8,565 nt of DNA from Treponema sp. (GCA_031261385.1 JAISJS010000375.1:1-8565); one strand, 5' to 3'. Positions 1 through 5,824 are shown, counted from the first letter of the stretch. The notes: generated from the letters alone by a model not told the origin. Program-made: numbers and translations.

Positions 1-28
1 TGTGGTTCGTGGTAAAATTCCTTTTCAT
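1..28 (-). CDS. Possible start of a truncated downstream gene (first 9 codons)
   Basis: An ATG at 28..26 overlaps the TGA stop of the MarR-family gene in the four-base form ATGA, and the frame stays open to the window edge (M-K-R-N-F-T-T-N-H). Such overlaps are typical of translationally coupled genes in one operon. MarR regulators are often co-transcribed with the transporter or enzyme they control, so the missing gene may be their target. Only nine codons are visible, and the nearest purine-rich stretch (GGAAG) sits rather far upstream, so neither the function nor the gene itself is certain. Confidence 0.35.
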
Positions 29-510
29 GCGTCTGTCGTGACTTCCATTTTAATCTTCTCAATTATATCCATAAAGCGGCCGGAAAGTTTTATAAGCTGT
101 TTTGTTTCTTTTTCGCCAAACTGGTCAATGATTTCCGTAAACAGGTTTTCAACATTGCCTTTCTGTTCTGCAAGAATTGTGCGGCCTTTTTCGGTGAGGG
201 AAAGCGTATGCTTGCGGCGGTTGGTTTTGTTGATATCACGCGTGATAAAGCCTTTTTGTTCCATGACGGTCAGCATCTGGGAAACCGCCGCCCTGCTGAT
301 ACAGAGCAAATCGGGAATCGTGAGCTTTCCGGAATCAAAAATATGGCTTTCTATGCCCTTTAAGACGGCGATTTCTGCCATGGAAATGTTTGGCGCAATT
401 TCTACTGAATTTAAAAATGCGGAAGGCTTTTTAATGCCGCGAAACGTCATTTCTATCTGTTTGAACCGGAAAATAGATTGAATCAGATGGTCTATCAGAT
501 CCTGTTCCAC
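25..510 (-). CDS. MarR-family winged-helix transcriptional regulator
   Basis: A 161-residue protein with the layout of a MarR-family dimeric DNA-binding regulator. It has an N-terminal helical dimerisation segment, a helix-turn-helix at about residues 63-89 with recognition helix ISRAAVSQMLTVMEQKGFI, and a basic wing at about 91-110 (RDINKTNRRKHTLSLTEKGR), then C-terminal dimerisation helices. The LTEKG motif after the wing is typical of the family. I chose the GTG at 510..508: it follows GGGGG (519..515) and gives the normal family length. The longer frame from 597 would begin inside the predicted -35 box. The gene is divergent from the zinc-ribbon / DUF5685 / Hsp70 operon and separated from it by 101 bp with two inverted repeats, so it probably represses itself and perhaps that operon. 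Its ligand cannot be told from sequence. Confidence 0.9.
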   Translation of the reverse strand: MEQDLIDHLIQSIFRFKQIEMTFRGIKKPSAFLNSVEIAPNISMAEIAVLKGIESHIFDSGKLTIPDLLCISRAAVSQMLTVMEQKGFITRDINKTNRRKHTLSLTEKGRTILAEQKGNVENLFTEIIDQFGEKETKQLIKLSGRFMDIIEKIKMEVTTDA

Positions 511-526
511 GTTTCCCCCAAAATAT

Positions 527-556
527 TTAAAAATTTGCTTGCCGTTTTTATATAAT
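527..556 (+). promoter_or_regulatory. Candidate sigma-70 promoter for the zinc-ribbon/DUF5685/Hsp70 operon
   Basis: A perfect -10 box, TATAAT, lies at 551-556. A weak -35, TTAAAA (527-532, four of six consensus bases), stands 18 bp upstream. Transcription would start near 563, inside the 557-570 palindrome and about 50 bp before the ATG at 612. The surroundings are strongly AT-rich, unlike the flanking coding DNA. The weak -35 makes this provisional. Confidence 0.45.
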
Positions 557-570
557 GTTAATATATTAAC
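557..570. promoter_or_regulatory. Perfect 14-bp palindrome, candidate MarR operator
   Basis: GTTAATATATTAAC is its own reverse complement. It directly follows the plus-strand TATAAT and touches the minus-strand -10 box (569-574). MarR dimers typically bind palindromes of about this size in the spacer next to their own gene, and a bound dimer here would block both promoters. AT-rich palindromes can arise by chance, so binding is inferred from position. Confidence 0.5.
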
Positions 571-597
571 AATAAAGAAATTGACAATAATGGTCAA
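569..597 (-). promoter_or_regulatory. Candidate sigma-70 promoter of the marR-like gene
   Basis: Read on the minus strand, TTGACC (597..592) is a five-of-six -35 box and TATTGT (574..569) a -10 box with the ideal 17-bp spacer. Transcription would begin near 562, giving a leader of about 50 bases before the GTG at 510. It overlaps both inverted repeats, as expected for autoregulation. Confidence 0.5.
581..597. promoter_or_regulatory. 17-bp imperfect inverted repeat, second candidate MarR operator
   Basis: TTGACAATAATGGTCAA is a dyad centred on base 589: seven of eight base pairs match, the exception being 586/592. It contains the minus-strand -35 box. TTGAC..GTCAA half-sites of this spacing are common among MarR-type operators. 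Its centre lies about 25 bp from that of the 557-570 palindrome, so two dimers could sit side by side. Confidence 0.45.
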
Positions 598-611
598 GAG
601 GGGATTTGCGT

Positions 612-1010
612 ATGCTGAGAGACAGACTGGAACGTTTTATGCACGGACGGTACGGCCAGGATGAGCTTAACCGTGTTCTTTCGGTCACCGCCCTGGCGCT
701 CTGCGTTATTTCCCTTATAATACAGCTTCCGGTATTGTCATCGCTTGCCATTGCGCTGGTCATTATATGCGTCTTCCGCTCCTTTTCACGAAATACCGGG
801 AAAAGGGTCAGGGAAGCAGAATCCTATTTTGCGCTGAAATCCAGGATTTTTCGTTTTTTTACCGGTATTATAGAACGGCTGCGGGTAAGCAGAACCCACC
901 GGATCTTCGCCTGCCCATCCTGCGGTCAGCGATGCAGGGTACCAAAAGGCTTGGGTTCTGTCAGGATCACCTGTAAAAAGTGCGGCGCCAAATTCATGAA
1001 GAAAACCTGA
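612..1010 (+). CDS. Two-helix membrane protein with C-terminal zinc ribbon
   Basis: A 132-residue protein. A short N-terminal segment (RLERFMHGRYGQDELNR) precedes two hydrophobic stretches at about residues 22-38 and 41-57, which read as a membrane hairpin. A basic linker follows, then a C-terminal CPSCG (C101, C104) and CKKCG (C121, C124), a four-Cys zinc ribbon, with a fifth Cys at 108. Hairpin topology would place the ribbon on the same side as the N-terminus, probably the cytoplasm. I start at ATG 612 because GAGGGG (598-603) is eight bases upstream; a TTG at 606 lies too close to it. Proteins of this build, annotated only as zinc-ribbon or hypothetical proteins, are familiar from Clostridia next to DUF5685 genes (recollection). 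It leads a four-gene run and may anchor the system at the membrane. Its function is unknown. Confidence 0.85.
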   Translation: MLRDRLERFMHGRYGQDELNRVLSVTALALCVISLIIQLPVLSSLAIALVIICVFRSFSRNTGKRVREAESYFALKSRIFRFFTGIIERLRVSRTHRIFACPSCGQRCRVPKGLGSVRITCKKCGAKFMKKT

Positions 1011-1020
1011 GGGGTGAAGG

Positions 1021-1836
1021 ATGTTTGGTTATATACTGGCAAACCGGAAAGCGCTTTCCAAGGAAGAACGGAAACGGTACGATGAAGCGTACTGCGGCCT
1101 TTGCAGGGTATTGGGGATAAAGGCAGGGAAAACAGGACGAGCCTGTTTAAGCTATGATATGACCTTTTTATCGATACTGCTTTCGTCGCTGTATAATTTC
1201 CCCGAACAGCAGGGAACTTGTTCCTGTCCAACTCGCCCCTTAAAAAAACGCCGCTGCGTAGTAAATGAAGCCCTGGATTATGCGGCAGATATGAATATCG
1301 TGCTGTCATATTACCAGGCGCTGGATGACTGGAAGGATGACAAAAAAAAGTCCGCTAAAAATAAAAGTGAAGCTCTTGCAAAATATCTTCCTGAAATACA
1401 CAAAAAATGGCCGCGGCAATATAGTGCAATTGAAGAAAAACTGGCTGTTCTTGGCAGGATGGAAAACGCCAATGAACTTAACCCCGATCTTCCGAGTAAC
1501 TGTTTTGGGGAATTGCTCGGGGAAATATTCGCCTTTCGGGAAGATGAATATTATGCGCCGCTTAAAGCGATGGGCGCCGCTCTTGGACGCTTTGTCTATC
1601 TTTTAGACGCCGTGAACGATCTAAAAGCCGATATCAAGAAACAGCTTTATAACCCGCTGGTTGCCCAAACGCAGCAGGACTTTACAATCCTGTTGACCAT
1701 AATGATGGCCGAGTGCAGCGAGGCCTGCGACAAGCTGCCCATAGAAAAAGACAGCGGCATTATACGAAACGTACTTTATTCCGGGGTCTGGCAGAAATAC
1801 CGGCATCCACTTCACACAGAAAAGGAAGCGAAATAA
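1021..1836 (+). CDS. DUF5685-like protein of unknown function
   Basis: A 271-residue protein opening MFGYILANRKAL and followed by YCGLCR, which I recognise as the start of the DUF5685 family, best known from Firmicutes. Cysteines cluster in the first third (C25, C28, C42, C67, C69, C79; patterns CxxC and CxC), suggesting a metal site. Two acidic motifs stand out: DDWKDD at 102-107 and D196-xxx-D200-xxx-D204 in LLDAVNDLKAD, followed by YNPL. Their spacing resembles the two Mg-diphosphate-binding motifs of all-helical isoprenoid synthases; this is a resemblance, not an assignment. No signal peptide or membrane segment is evident. The start follows GAGGGG (1009-1014) six bases upstream and lies 10 bp after the zinc-ribbon gene. 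The downstream J-domain gene begins two bases after its stop, so the products are probably made together. Confidence 0.85.
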   Translation: MFGYILANRKALSKEERKRYDEAYCGLCRVLGIKAGKTGRACLSYDMTFLSILLSSLYNFPEQQGTCSCPTRPLKKRRCVVNEALDYAADMNIVLSYYQALDDWKDDKKKSAKNKSEALAKYLPEIHKKWPRQYSAIEEKLAVLGRMENANELNPDLPSNCFGELLGEIFAFREDEYYAPLKAMGAALGRFVYLLDAVNDLKADIKKQLYNPLVAQTQQDFTILLTIMMAECSEACDKLPIEKDSGIIRNVLYSGVWQKYRHPLHTEKEAK

Positions 1837-1838
1837 TT

Positions 1839-2531
1839 ATGTCCGATCCGTATGCAATACTGGAAGTCAGCCCCGGCGTTTCCGATGAAGAATTAACCAA
1901 AGCGTACCGGAAGCTTGCAAAAAAATATCACCCCGACATAAATCCCGGCAATAAAATTGCCGAGAAAAAAATGCAAGAAATAAACGCCGCCTATGAACAA
2001 ATAAAAAAACAGAAGACCGGCGGCGCAAATTACGAACAGGCCGACGGCAGTTATGGCAAGCAGGAACAAAACACAGGCCGCGGATACGGCGGGTATGATC
2101 CGGGAGGCGGTACGGACGGCGGTTTTGAATTCTGGTTCACCGGATTTGATGATTTTTTCCGGGAGGAGCGCGGACAGCGGAATTCTGAAATAAACCAGGT
2201 CAGGCTTCTTGTTGAAAACGGCCGTTACCGTGACGCGTTAAGTGTATTATCAAAAATAGCAAATAAAAATGCGGAATGGTATTTTTACAGCGCCATTGCC
2301 AATGCCGGAATAGGCAACCGGGTAACTGCCCTCTCTCACGCAGGTGAAGCGGTTAGAATGGAACCGGGTAATGTTCAATACCGGCAGCTCTTGAATCAAT
2401 TTGAAAAGGGAAGTTTTACCTACCGGGAAGCTGGTGAGGGCAGGGGTTTCAGGATGCAAAACCTGGGGCGTTCCATTTTAAATATTATACTGGCGCAGGT
2501 TTTCTGTCTTTGCTGCTGTCGAATATGTTAG
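1839..2531 (+). CDS. J-domain co-chaperone with TPR-like region and Cys-rich tail
   Basis: A 230-residue Hsp40-type protein. Residues 1-60 form a J domain with the essential HPD at 31-33 (KYHPDINPG), which stimulates the ATPase of a partner Hsp70. A Gly/Tyr/Gln-rich linker spans about 60-110. A helical region at about 118-190 (EINQVRLLVENGRYRDALSV, then AEWYFYSAIANAGIGNRVTA) reads as TPR-like repeats. The tail ends FCLCCCRIC with five cysteines. It lacks the four CxxCxGxG zinc repeats and the C-terminal substrate domains of true DnaJ, so it is a dedicated co-chaperone. ATG 1839 is chosen because the J domain begins there and GGAAG (1824-1828) lies ten bases upstream; the frame extends upstream but would overlap the DUF5685 gene. 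Similar J/TPR proteins with Cys-rich tails occur beside DUF5685 in Clostridia (recollection). The DnaK-type gene follows 38 bp on and is the obvious partner. Confidence 0.9.
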   Translation: MSDPYAILEVSPGVSDEELTKAYRKLAKKYHPDINPGNKIAEKKMQEINAAYEQIKKQKTGGANYEQADGSYGKQEQNTGRGYGGYDPGGGTDGGFEFWFTGFDDFFREERGQRNSEINQVRLLVENGRYRDALSVLSKIANKNAEWYFYSAIANAGIGNRVTALSHAGEAVRMEPGNVQYRQLLNQFEKGSFTYREAGEGRGFRMQNLGRSILNIILAQVFCLCCCRIC

Positions 2532-2546
2532 GCGCTTTACAGCGCC
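2531..2546 (+). other. Intercistronic hairpin between the J-protein and Hsp70 genes
   Basis: GGCGCT (2531-2536), loop TTAC, AGCGCC (2541-2546): a perfect six-pair GC-rich stem starting at the last base of the J-protein stop codon. No U-run follows (TGATTGAAAAAG), so it is not a standard intrinsic terminator. It ends about 13 bases before the Hsp70 Shine-Dalgarno, and may be an RNA stability or processing element that sets the relative amounts of the two products. Confidence 0.5.
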
Positions 2547-2569
2547 TGATTGAAAAAGTGAGGTTATAA

Positions 2570-4309
2570 ATGAGCAGAATAGTCGGCATCGATTTGGGAA
2601 CAACGAATTCGTGCATCGCGGTAATGGACGGCGGGAAACCGGTTATCATTCCCAATGCGGAAGGGACAAGGACAACTCCCTCGGTGGTGGCTTTTACCCA
2701 AAACGGTGAGCGGCTGGCCGGGCAGCCTGCGGTACGGCAGGAACTAACCAACAGCGAAAGGACTGTCCGGTCGATAAAACGTGAAATGGGAACATCTCGT
2801 AAAATACATATCGGGAATAAGGATTTTTCTCCGCCTGAAATTTCTGCGATGATCCTTGCCAAACTGAAACGGGACGCCGAAGCGTTTCTTGGGGAAACCG
2901 TGTCGGAAGCGGTTATTACCGTTCCTGCCTATTTTACCGATTCCCAGCGGCAGGCTACCAAAGACGCAGGGGCAATCGCGGGGCTTACCGTGCGCCGTAT
3001 CATCAATGAACCCACCGCGGCGGCTCTTGCCTACGGTATCGATAAAGAGGAAAGCCAGAAAGCCCTTGTTTTTGATCTTGGCGGCGGCACCTTTGACGTT
3101 TCCATCCTCGACATTAAAGACGGCGTTATAGAGGTATGCGCCACTGCGGGGAACAACCATTTAGGCGGCGATGATTTTGACGCCTGCGTTACGGAGTATC
3201 TTGTCGCCGAATTCAAAAAAGAAACCGGCGTCGATCTGCATAATCAAACGGTTGCCATGCTCCGTATCAAAGAGGCGGCGGAACAGGCTAAAAAAGAACT
3301 GTCTGCGTCCGAACAAACCCAAATCAACCTGCCCTATCTTTGTGAAGCAGCGGACCACAAGTCCAAGGGCTCTCCGCTGCACATGAACATCACACTTACA
3401 CGCGCGCAATTTGACAAGCTCACTGCCCATTTAGTGGAAGCGACGGTGACTCCGGTCAGGCAGGCGATGGAAGACGCCCATGTCACCTCAGAACAAATAG
3501 GCAAGGTACTGCTGGTCGGCGGTTCTACCCGGGTTCCTGCGGTACAGAACGCGATACAGCGCATCACCGGAAAGCCGGGCTTTAAGGGTATCAACCCCGA
3601 TGAATGTGTGGCGGTTGGCGCCGCCCTGCAGGCAGGCGTGCTTATCGGGGAAGTGACCGGCCTGCTGCTCCTTGATGTTACGCCGCTGTCCCTGGGCATA
3701 GAAACCGTGGGAGGTATGTGTACCCATGTTATTGAACGCAATACGACGATTCCCATTTCCAAGAGTCAGATTTTTACGACGGCCGCTCCGTTCCAGCCTT
3801 CGGTGGAAATAAATATTTTACAGGGGGAGCGTCCCCGTTCAAGCCAGAATAAATCGCTTGGAAAATTCCGCCTCAAAGGTATACAGCGGGCTATGGCAGG
3901 GGTTCCGCAAATTGAAGTTACCTTTACCATCGACGCCAACGGTATCGTCAATGTGAGTGCAAAAGATCTTAAAACCGGAAAGGCCCAAGAAATTACCATT
4001 GAAGCATCGTCCAACATGAGCGATGCTGAAATACAGGCGGCCAAACATGACGCAGAGCAATACGCGGCAGAGGACGCGCAATTCCGCAAAGACCAGGAAG
4101 TTCACGGGAAGCTGCAAACACTGATCATGCGGGCGGAAGAACTTGAGCGGGAAACGATTAAAAACAAGGACAAGGAGAAATTTAAAAAATACCGGGAAAC
4201 ATTCAAGGAGCCGATCAAGAAAGCAAAAAAAGCGCTTAACAGCAAGGATACGGGAACGATACATACCGCTATTGCGGAACTGGAAGCGGCTATCGCGGGA
4301 GCGAGTTAA
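2570..4309 (+). CDS. dnaK: Hsp70 molecular chaperone, DnaK-type, Gram-positive form
   Basis: A 579-residue Hsp70. The ATPase domain (about 1-363) shows all main signatures: GIDLGTTNS (6-14), VITVPAYFTDSQRQATKDAG, NEPTAAALAYG, DLGGGTFDVS (169-178) and LVGGSTRVPAV. The hydrophobic linker LLLLDVTPLSLGIE crosses about 365-378. The beta substrate domain runs to about 475 (NTTIPISKSQ, LQGERP, IDANGIVNVSAKD), then a helical lid. After MGT (73-75) it goes straight to the short form of the family, lacking the roughly two-dozen-residue insert of Gram-negative DnaK. It ends at AGAS, some 30 residues short of typical Gram-positive DnaK, without the disordered acidic tail. The Shine-Dalgarno is GAGG (2560-2563), six bases before ATG. 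Given its J-protein and DUF5685 neighbours and the absence of grpE, this is more likely a specialised paralogue than the main cellular DnaK. Its stop overlaps that of the convergent lipoprotein gene. Confidence 0.95.
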   Translation: MSRIVGIDLGTTNSCIAVMDGGKPVIIPNAEGTRTTPSVVAFTQNGERLAGQPAVRQELTNSERTVRSIKREMGTSRKIHIGNKDFSPPEISAMILAKLKRDAEAFLGETVSEAVITVPAYFTDSQRQATKDAGAIAGLTVRRIINEPTAAALAYGIDKEESQKALVFDLGGGTFDVSILDIKDGVIEVCATAGNNHLGGDDFDACVTEYLVAEFKKETGVDLHNQTVAMLRIKEAAEQAKKELSASEQTQINLPYLCEAADHKSKGSPLHMNITLTRAQFDKLTAHLVEATVTPVRQAMEDAHVTSEQIGKVLLVGGSTRVPAVQNAIQRITGKPGFKGINPDECVAVGAALQAGVLIGEVTGLLLLDVTPLSLGIETVGGMCTHVIERNTTIPISKSQIFTTAAPFQPSVEINILQGERPRSSQNKSLGKFRLKGIQRAMAGVPQIEVTFTIDANGIVNVSAKDLKTGKAQEITIEASSNMSDAEIQAAKHDAEQYAAEDAQFRKDQEVHGKLQTLIMRAEELERETIKNKDKEKFKKYRETFKEPIKKAKKALNSKDTGTIHTAIAELEAAIAGAS

Positions 4310-4977
4310 AAGAAGCTTGATTGATACAGCCGCTGCAGGATTGCGCGGATCTTTTCCGCATACGCGGTATCCGCCGCCCAGGTTCCCGCCAGCCCGCCAA
4401 TTTCGGGGGAGGAGCCATAGCGGACATAACGGTACCGGGGATCAACCAATGGCTGGCGGAGCGGTTCCGTTGTAGCGTAGGCTTTGAGGTGCTGGATGTG
4501 GGCGCGGACGCCGGTGCGGGGGTCGTCAAAAATTTCCCCCGGATGGCCCGGCCCGGTGGAGCCGAGCCCGCAGAAATTGTTCATGTCCGGGGTAACAAGG
4601 CCGCCGAAACGGAGGCAGCCGGTTTCAAGGCACATCTGGGCAAAGGCCACATCATGATTGACCCCTTCGGCGGCGGCTTCTTCAATATAAAAACCGGCTA
4701 AATCTCCGGCAAAAGCCCTGTCTGCGGCCGGGTTTTGGGCCGTCAAAAACCGGGCAAGTTTCTTTCCATTCACAAGCCCCTTCCCCATGATCAACTCAGG
4801 CGCGGCGGGGGCAGGCTGTTCCGGGGGCGTTTCCACCGGCGTTTCCGCCGACGTTTCCGCCGGCATTTCCCGTGTGGTTCTGAGGCTGGAACAGGAGGCG
4901 AACAGCACGGCGAATAAAAGTGCGGCGCTTACAAAAACCGTCTGAATACGGCCGGCAGGGGCAAAGAAATCGTTCAT
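4306..4977 (-). CDS. Glucosaminidase-domain lipoprotein (GH73-like peptidoglycan hydrolase)
   Basis: A 223-residue exported protein. Residues 1-28 form a signal peptide ending LLFAVLFASC; C29 would be lipidated, and Phe at -3 fits the relaxed spirochaete lipobox. A Pro/Glu/Thr/Ala-rich linker (about 35-62) carries AET/VET repeats. The catalytic domain spans about 64-223: AEGVNHDVAFAQMCLETG, with E118 the likely general acid, then NNFCGLGS and DPRTGVRAHIQHLKAYA, the core pattern of the mannosyl-glycoprotein endo-N-acetylglucosaminidase-like family, which cleaves the GlcNAc-MurNAc backbone. It would act on peptidoglycan from a membrane anchor in the periplasm. An in-frame TAG two codons upstream fixes the start at ATG 4977. 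The Shine-Dalgarno (AGGA) is unusually close. It is divergent from radC. Confidence 0.88.
   Translation of the reverse strand: MNDFFAPAGRIQTVFVSAALLFAVLFASCSSLRTTREMPAETSAETPVETPPEQPAPAAPELIMGKGLVNGKKLARFLTAQNPAADRAFAGDLAGFYIEEAAAEGVNHDVAFAQMCLETGCLRFGGLVTPDMNNFCGLGSTGPGHPGEIFDDPRTGVRAHIQHLKAYATTEPLRQPLVDPRYRYVRYGSSPEIGGLAGTWAADTAYAEKIRAILQRLYQSSFF
4828..4863 (-). repeat. Three tandem 12-bp repeats in the lipoprotein linker
   Basis: CGTTTCCACCGG, CGTTTCCGCCGA and CGTTTCCGCCGG lie end to end (plus-strand reading), with a degenerate fourth copy beginning CATTTCC at 4864. Because the unit is four codons, gain or loss of a copy would change linker length (AET/VET-type units) without breaking the frame. 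Confidence 0.75.
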
Positions 4978-5068
4978 ATCCTATTATCGGATGTAATTAT
5001 GCGGAGAAATATTTAATTTTTTTTCAAAATCACTGAAGCAGGTTTCAGGACGGTGCCATATAGGGGGT
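4978..5068. promoter_or_regulatory. Divergent spacer between the lipoprotein and radC genes
   Basis: A 91-bp gap between divergent genes, with an AT-rich core at about 5006-5030 that must carry a promoter for at least one of them. I find no pair of -35 and -10 boxes at good spacing: minus-strand TTGAAA (5027..5022) and CATAAT (5001..4996) are 20 bp apart. The exact elements are not assigned. Confidence 0.35.
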
Positions 5069-5812
5069 ATGAAAAACACTTTTTATACGGTAGAAGATTC
5101 AGCGGGTAAAAGAGCGCCTGCCTGGAGCTTTAAAACCCTTTCGCAGGAGGATCGGCCCCGGGAACGGCTCCTGCGCACGGGACCTGCGGCCCTGCAGGAC
5201 CATGAATTGCTGGCTATCCTTCTGAACACAGGGGTAAAGGGCAAAAATGTTATGGTTTTGGCGCAGGAACTGCTGGAACAGCTTGACCGGAACAAGGGAA
5301 TTCCTTCGGTGAAGGAGCTTTCCGGGATTGCGGGGCTGGGGCTGTCCAAGGCCTGCGCCGTGGCAGCCATGCTGGAGTTTGGCAGGCGGCGCTGGGGGGC
5401 GTCGGGGGTGATGATCAAGCTCCCCCAGGATATTTTCACCCTGGTCAGGCACAACGCCGACCGGAAACAGGAGCGGTTTATCTGCCTTTCCCTGAACGGC
5501 GCCCACGAGGTGCTGGCGGTGCGGGTGGTTACCATCGGCCTGGTGAACCAGACCATCGTCCACCCCCGCGAGGTTTTTGCCGACGTTATCCTTGACCGGG
5601 CGGCGGCGGTTGTCGTGGCCCATAATCACCCTTCAGGCCAGGTTCAGCCCTCCGGCGAGGATGATGAAATCACCTTCCGCCTGAAAGCCGCAGCAGATAT
5701 ACTCGGGATCCATTTTCTGGATCATCTGATTTTTTCCGAAACCGCCTGGTTCAGTTATTCCCAAAGCGGCAGATTGGACAATTCAGGGCTTGCATACACG
5801 CTTCCCATATAG
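5069..5812 (+). CDS. radC: RadC family JAB/MPN-domain protein
   Basis: A 247-residue RadC. The N-terminal half holds the family opening EDRPRERLLRTGPAAL, DHELLAILLNTG and a helix-hairpin-helix-like segment (SGIAGLGLSKACAVAAMLE). The C-terminal half is a JAB/MPN metalloprotease-fold domain with the zinc site H185-x-H187-x7-S195-x2-D198 in AHNHPSGQVQPSGED, fully conserved. Despite the name, RadC has no established repair function; the biochemical role of its JAB domain is unsettled. It is slightly longer than usual because about 20 residues precede the conserved block. AGGGGG (5062-5067) stands only one base before ATG 5069; no better upstream start exists in frame. The surface-protein gene starts 12 bp after the stop, so the two are probably co-transcribed. 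Confidence 0.95.
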   Translation: MKNTFYTVEDSAGKRAPAWSFKTLSQEDRPRERLLRTGPAALQDHELLAILLNTGVKGKNVMVLAQELLEQLDRNKGIPSVKELSGIAGLGLSKACAVAAMLEFGRRRWGASGVMIKLPQDIFTLVRHNADRKQERFICLSLNGAHEVLAVRVVTIGLVNQTIVHPREVFADVILDRAAAVVVAHNHPSGQVQPSGEDDEITFRLKAAADILGIHFLDHLIFSETAWFSYSQSGRLDNSGLAYTLPI

Positions 5813-5824
5813 GATCATAGGAGT

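Noticed and set aside
511..597. Longer MarR-family frame beginning with ATG at 597
   Set aside because: It would add 29 residues unlike the family, and its ATG lies within the predicted -35 box of the gene. The GTG at 510 has a GGGGG ribosome site and gives the normal length.
581..609. Plus-strand TTGACA as a -35 box for the zinc-ribbon gene
   Set aside because: The -10 position (about 604-609) reads ATTTGC, not a -10 box, and it would overlap the ribosome site and start codon region.
512..611. CIRCE or heat-shock element for the Hsp70 operon
   Set aside because: No TTAGCACTC / GAGTGCTAA pair is present here or before the Hsp70 gene.
1713..1838. Upstream extension of the J-protein frame
   Set aside because: The frame is open but lies inside the DUF5685 gene; the J domain begins exactly at ATG 1839, which has a ribosome site.
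2440..2569. Frameshift in the end of the J-protein gene
   Set aside because: Another frame stays open up to the Hsp70 ATG, but the frame used ends in a Cys-rich tail as I recall from related proteins, so no frameshift is needed.
4285..4334. Inverted repeat AGCGGCT / AGCCGCT as a terminator between convergent genes
   Set aside because: The arms are only seven bases, the loop is 36 bases, there is no U-run, and both arms lie in coding DNA.
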